Source of the DNA: Capsulimonadaceae bacterium
Lineage (GTDB): Bacteria; Armatimonadota; Armatimonadia; Armatimonadales; Capsulimonadaceae
Direction: 5' to 3'
DNA: 64,000 nt
Assembly (NCBI GenBank): GCA_031292625.1
Contig: JARLGU010000053.1
Location: 124,001 to 188,000 of the forward strand
A program made the translations under genes and the position numbers. The notes beneath the pieces were generated by a model. The model saw only the letters and a list, made by a program, of their open reading frames with translations, was not told the origin of the DNA and did not search any database. This document shows, piece after piece, positions 60,952 through 64,000 of this stretch. Position 1 is the first letter of the stretch. Every line of letters starts with the position of its first letter.

Positions 60952-62427
60952 TTACCCGGCTCGTCCCGCCAAGAGAACCACGGCGGCGGCGGCGATGCCC
61001 AGGACGGCAGCGGCGACGTGCGTTGGAACGGATGAGCCTTCCGGCGCGACGTCATCCTGCTCGCAGCGCTGGGCGATCGTTTCGCCCAACCCTAACCATA
61101 GCCACGGCAACAGCGAGACGCCGGGGAACGTGTACGACGGCGCGCCGACCATGTCGACCATCGTCGCGGCAATGGTCGCAACGACTCCGATCAACAAGAC
61201 CTGCGTCTGCCCTCGCCGGCGCGACGCCAGCATTGTCAGGCGAATGATGCCAGCCGCCATTGCGGCAAAGTAAAGCAGCAACCCCGGGGCGCCGGTCTCT
61301 GATGCCCACTGCGCCCAAAAGTTATGCGCAAGATTGCTGTGACCGGTTCCTCGACGAACGACGACATCCGGAGCATCGCCCTCACCCGTAAACCGCTGCT
61401 GAATCACCGGAAACGCCCCCAAGCCCCACCCCGTCAGCGGCCGCTCCGCTGTCATCGCACAAGCTGCCTTCCAGCGGCGCAGGCGATCCGTCAGCGAGAC
61501 ATCGCCCACCAGATGCGCAAATGTTCCGGCTCGCTGCGAAAGAATTGGAGCCAATTGATCGCTGAATATGAGCCCCCCGAACGCGACCGAGAGGATGAGC
61601 AGCGGTCCGACTACAAGATATTTGTTGGCGCGACCAATCTTGGGAGGAGCGAATCGCAAGTTCAGCGCGAGCAATACCAGCGCGCCCGTCAATCCGCCAA
61701 GCCACGCGGAACGCGTTCGCGCAACAATCAACGCCGATCCGATAATGACGGCGATAACCTGCGAGGCAATCTGGAACGCCGACTTATCGCGATAAGAGAT
61801 CGCGACCGCCAGCGGGATCGGCAAGAGGAGCATCAGGTAAGAACCGAATTGCTCGTGATTGCCGAAGACGCTCGTCATTTCGTCGCCAGGATGACTACCC
61901 GACCCAAACAGGGTAAATCCGTAGAACGAGACGAGAGTGCCGACGCCGAGCACTCCGAAAAGAACCGGCCAGACATCATCCTCTCGTAGATACCGCGAAG
62001 CCGCGTAGTACACGCCGGCGCACAGAAGCATCCGTAACAGCTCGCCGATCGCGAACGGCTGCAGGATCCGGGCAGCGTCGCCGGCCGAGTGCGACGGCGG
62101 GTAGACGACCAAGAACACGCACCAGGCGATCAAGGCGCATAGCCATGGCAGCACCCCGCGCAGCGATTCGCGCCACGATGCCTTTTCTTGACTTTCCCGC
62201 GCCGCGAGAAACGCAAACAGCGCGATCACAAGCGCCTGCAAAAGATGCGCGCGCGCGGGACGCGGCAACCATGGCATCTCCGCAATGAGGGCGATGACCT
62301 GAACGACGATCAAGACAAGCGCGGCGACGTGGCGCTTCATCCACGGAAGGACCGTGGACGTTTGCGAACCATTTGGGGTAGACGTGCCGTGCCGATGGTA
62401 ATGTTTGTGTTCTGCTGTGGGGCTCAA
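60952..62427 (-). CDS. O-antigen ligase/polymerase-like membrane protein (WaaL/Wzy_C)
   Basis: 491 residues with about 12 membrane helices. The Wzy_C region is complete: SVFGNHEQFGSYLMLLLPIP, ARTRSAWLGGLTGALVLLAL, RLRRWKAACAMTAERPLTGW with GLGAF, and the H in GHSNLAHNFWAQWASETGAP. These features (N-x-x-A/S, R-x-A-W, H-N) match bacterial O-antigen ligases and PilO/Wzy proteins. TTG 62427 has GAGGTCTT just upstream; ATG 62340 is an alternative. It belongs to the second, minus-strand part of the locus, with the GT4 gene upstream. Confidence 0.92.
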   Translation of the reverse strand: MSPTAEHKHYHRHGTSTPNGSQTSTVLPWMKRHVAALVLIVVQVIALIAEMPWLPRPARAHLLQALVIALFAFLAARESQEKASWRESLRGVLPWLCALIAWCVFLVVYPPSHSAGDAARILQPFAIGELLRMLLCAGVYYAASRYLREDDVWPVLFGVLGVGTLVSFYGFTLFGSGSHPGDEMTSVFGNHEQFGSYLMLLLPIPLAVAISYRDKSAFQIASQVIAVIIGSALIVARTRSAWLGGLTGALVLLALNLRFAPPKIGRANKYLVVGPLLILSVAFGGLIFSDQLAPILSQRAGTFAHLVGDVSLTDRLRRWKAACAMTAERPLTGWGLGAFPVIQQRFTGEGDAPDVVVRRGTGHSNLAHNFWAQWASETGAPGLLLYFAAMAAGIIRLTMLASRRRGQTQVLLIGVVATIAATMVDMVGAPSYTFPGVSLLPWLWLGLGETIAQRCEQDDVAPEGSSVPTHVAAAVLGIAAAAVVLLAGRAG

Positions 62428-62472
62428 AAGACCTCGTTCGCCGCCCGCCAGTCGTCGGCGGCAGCACCTCGA

Positions 62473-63696
62473 CTAGAGTGTGGGACGATTCCGGCGACCG
62501 TACTGCGACGCCGGATCATTGCCGTGAAAACGAAACTCGTGTGATTCGTCGGCCAAACCGCCGCGCATATGGCTGCGATGGTCCTCGACCGCCCAGGCGA
62601 CGAAATTGCTCAGCTGCTCGCGGAACGAAGCTACGTCGAATCGCGCCGCATGCGCTTGCAAAACCTCGGGCAAAACGCTCAACGTTTGGATCTCCATCAG
62701 AGCGCTTGCCAATGAGTCGACGGTCTGTTCCGCAAAAAACAAGCCCGTCTGGCCATCTACGATTGTTTCAAGCGCTCCACCGCGGCCAAAGCCAACGACC
62801 GGGCGGCCACTCGCCATGCATTCAAGCGGCGTCATGCCAAAATCTTCCTCGCCGGGGAAAATCAGCGCCTTGCACCGCGCATACTCGTCCGCCACTTGCG
62901 CATCGGGCAGCCTGCCCAGAAAGGATACGGTTGGCCCAGCGAGCCGGCGAAGAGTATTCTCCTCTGGTCCTCCGCCGACAATGCGCAACGGAAGGCGAAG
63001 GCGGTTGCACGCCTCTATCGCGAGATCGATGCGCTTGTAGCCGACCAACCGGGACACGATCAAAAAATGTTGTCCCACTTCATCGGGCGGCGCAGGACGG
63101 TACAGGCGAGTCTCGATCGGCGGGTAGATGACTGCCGCAGGGTCGCGCCGGTAGTATTTGCGGATCCGCGAGGCGACATTGTTCGAGTTGGCGATGAAGT
63201 AGTCGACGCCAAGCGATGATGCGACGTCCCACGTCCGCAGCCGGCTCAGCACGTTGCGCATGAACGGCGCAAGCAGCCGGGTCATCGCACTGCGGCTCAA
63301 ATATTCGTGGTGACGCCAGACAAACCGCGCCGGGGTGTGGCAATAACAGATGTGGCAGGTTTCCGGCGGGGTAATCACGCCCTTGGCGAACCGGCTGGAG
63401 CTGCTCAGAACGACGTCGTAACCGCTAAAATCGAACTGCTCAAAAGCCACCGGATACGACGCAAAAGCGAATTTATGTAGCCGGCGATTTGAAAGCGGCG
63501 ATTTCTGCAAATACGAAGTGCGAACGTCTGCGTCGGCAAACGCCCGAAGGGTTGACCTTGGATCGTAAATTGCCGTGTAAATGGGCGCATCGCGATACAG
63601 ATCGTGCATCACGGCCACCACCTTCTCGGCTCCGCCCGCCTGCATGAGGTCATCGTGCACCACGGCAAGATTATAAGAACGATCCGTCATCACCAT
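62473..63696 (-). CDS. GT4 glycosyltransferase
   Basis: 407 residues. N-terminal LAVVHDDLMQAGGAEKVVAV holds the glycine-rich loop with the GGAEKV of mannosyltransferase-like enzymes; CYCHTPARFVWRHHEYLSRS is typical of that branch. The donor domain has LIVSRLVGYKRIDLAIEACN, LRIVGGGPEE, VSFLGRLPDAQVADEYARC and the E-x7-E region FPGEEDFGMTPLECMASGRP. Overlaps the gene before it by 7 bases. Confidence 0.93.
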   Translation of the reverse strand: MVMTDRSYNLAVVHDDLMQAGGAEKVVAVMHDLYRDAPIYTAIYDPRSTLRAFADADVRTSYLQKSPLSNRRLHKFAFASYPVAFEQFDFSGYDVVLSSSSRFAKGVITPPETCHICYCHTPARFVWRHHEYLSRSAMTRLLAPFMRNVLSRLRTWDVASSLGVDYFIANSNNVASRIRKYYRRDPAAVIYPPIETRLYRPAPPDEVGQHFLIVSRLVGYKRIDLAIEACNRLRLPLRIVGGGPEENTLRRLAGPTVSFLGRLPDAQVADEYARCKALIFPGEEDFGMTPLECMASGRPVVGFGRGGALETIVDGQTGLFFAEQTVDSLASALMEIQTLSVLPEVLQAHAARFDVASFREQLSNFVAWAVEDHRSHMRGGLADESHEFRFHGNDPASQYGRRNRPTL

Positions 63697-64000
63697 GTCG
63701 ACCGCGCATCTTCATTTCTGGTCCCGGAAACGTCCCCGGACTGAGCGGCTGTTTGAGAAACCCGCTTACGGCCTAGCCGTCCCCCGGCAATGCCGCGCCG
63801 CTCAATAATATGTTCATAGACGCTCTGCATACTCGCAACAGTGTGTTCGATCGTGAATCGTCCACGGACTCGAACCTGTCCGGCGCGTCCCATTTTTCGA
63901 GCGGCAACGGGGTCGCTTAGCAGCCGAATAATTGCCTGGGACATCGCCATTGCATCGCCCATCGGGACGAGGATGCCGCTCTCGTCATGAACAATGATCT
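63690..64000 (-). CDS. GT4 glycosyltransferase, C-terminal part only (5' end outside window)
   Basis: Only about 102 codons are visible. They encode IIVHDESGILVPMGDAMAMS followed by QAIIRLLSDPVAARKMGRAG, and RFTIEHTVASMQSVYEHIIE, the usual end of a GT4 donor domain (the helix after the E-x7-E region). The tail after about codon 66 is a poorly conserved basic extension. It overlaps the next GT4 gene by 7 bases, so both are cotranscribed. Confidence 0.85.
   Translation of the reverse strand, partial: IIVHDESGILVPMGDAMAMSQAIIRLLSDPVAARKMGRAGQVRVRGRFTIEHTVASMQSVYEHIIERRGIAGGRLGRKRVSQTAAQSGDVSGTRNEDARSTW

Noticed and set aside
1-64000. CRISPR arrays, tRNA or rRNA genes, insertion sequences
   Set aside because: No regularly spaced repeats, no transposase or integrase frames and no cloverleaf-type GTTCGA-containing intergenic segments were found on reading; a tRNAscan or covariance search could still find one.

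Overview
The window reads as a chromosomal segment of a diderm, moderately GC-rich bacterium, most likely Armatimonadota (Capsulimonas-like). This placement is an inference. It rests on a Firmicutes-style cdaA-cdaR-glmM cluster combined with outer-membrane proteins (a patatin/POTRA/beta-barrel protein ending in Phe and a Wza-type exporter), a DUF1559-type prepilin-like protein next to a LacI regulator and a glycoside hydrolase, and several transcripts that appear leaderless. No rRNA, tRNA, CRISPR array, insertion sequence or prophage was seen.

Left part (1-9,900). A minus-strand cluster runs cdaA, cdaR, glmM, a GmhB-like phosphatase and a GHMP sugar kinase cut by the window edge. It links c-di-AMP synthesis, cell-wall precursor synthesis and probably activated-heptose synthesis. 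A plus-strand pair follows (nucleoside-hydrolase-like protein and YpiP/RsmJ-like methyltransferase), then a DsbA-like/VKOR disulfide-forming pair, a decayed heparinase/alginate-lyase-like gene and rpsU with a clear promoter and terminator.

Middle part (9,900-38,600). The most striking unit is lacI, prepilin-like gene, GH16 glucanase, driven by one promoter flanked by two copies of a palindromic operator. Then come a DHA2 drug exporter, a phosphonate/phosphite-type ABC transporter (phnD-phnC-phnE), a zinc-ribbon membrane protein, a pterin dehydratase, a CeoB/CeoC-like TrkA pair, a TetR-controlled DHA2 exporter with paired operators, mgtC, proS, a PH-domain membrane protein, a large polytopic membrane protein, a type-2 ferredoxin-NADP reductase, a type Vd-like patatin, fucI, an RsbU-like phosphatase and an alpha/beta-hydrolase.

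Right part (38,600-64,000). An ECF-like sigma factor is transcribed away from a large exopolysaccharide locus. This begins with a fused Wzz/BY-kinase, a Wza-like exporter, an ABC-2 permease and its ATPase, and an acyltransferase. A Wzx-like flippase, about ten glycosyltransferases (GT2, GT4, StrF-like, GT47-like), a LbH acetyltransferase and two Wzy/WaaL-like polymerase/ligase proteins follow. The locus therefore carries parts of both Wzx/Wzy and ABC-transporter export routes. It runs off the right edge inside a GT4 gene.
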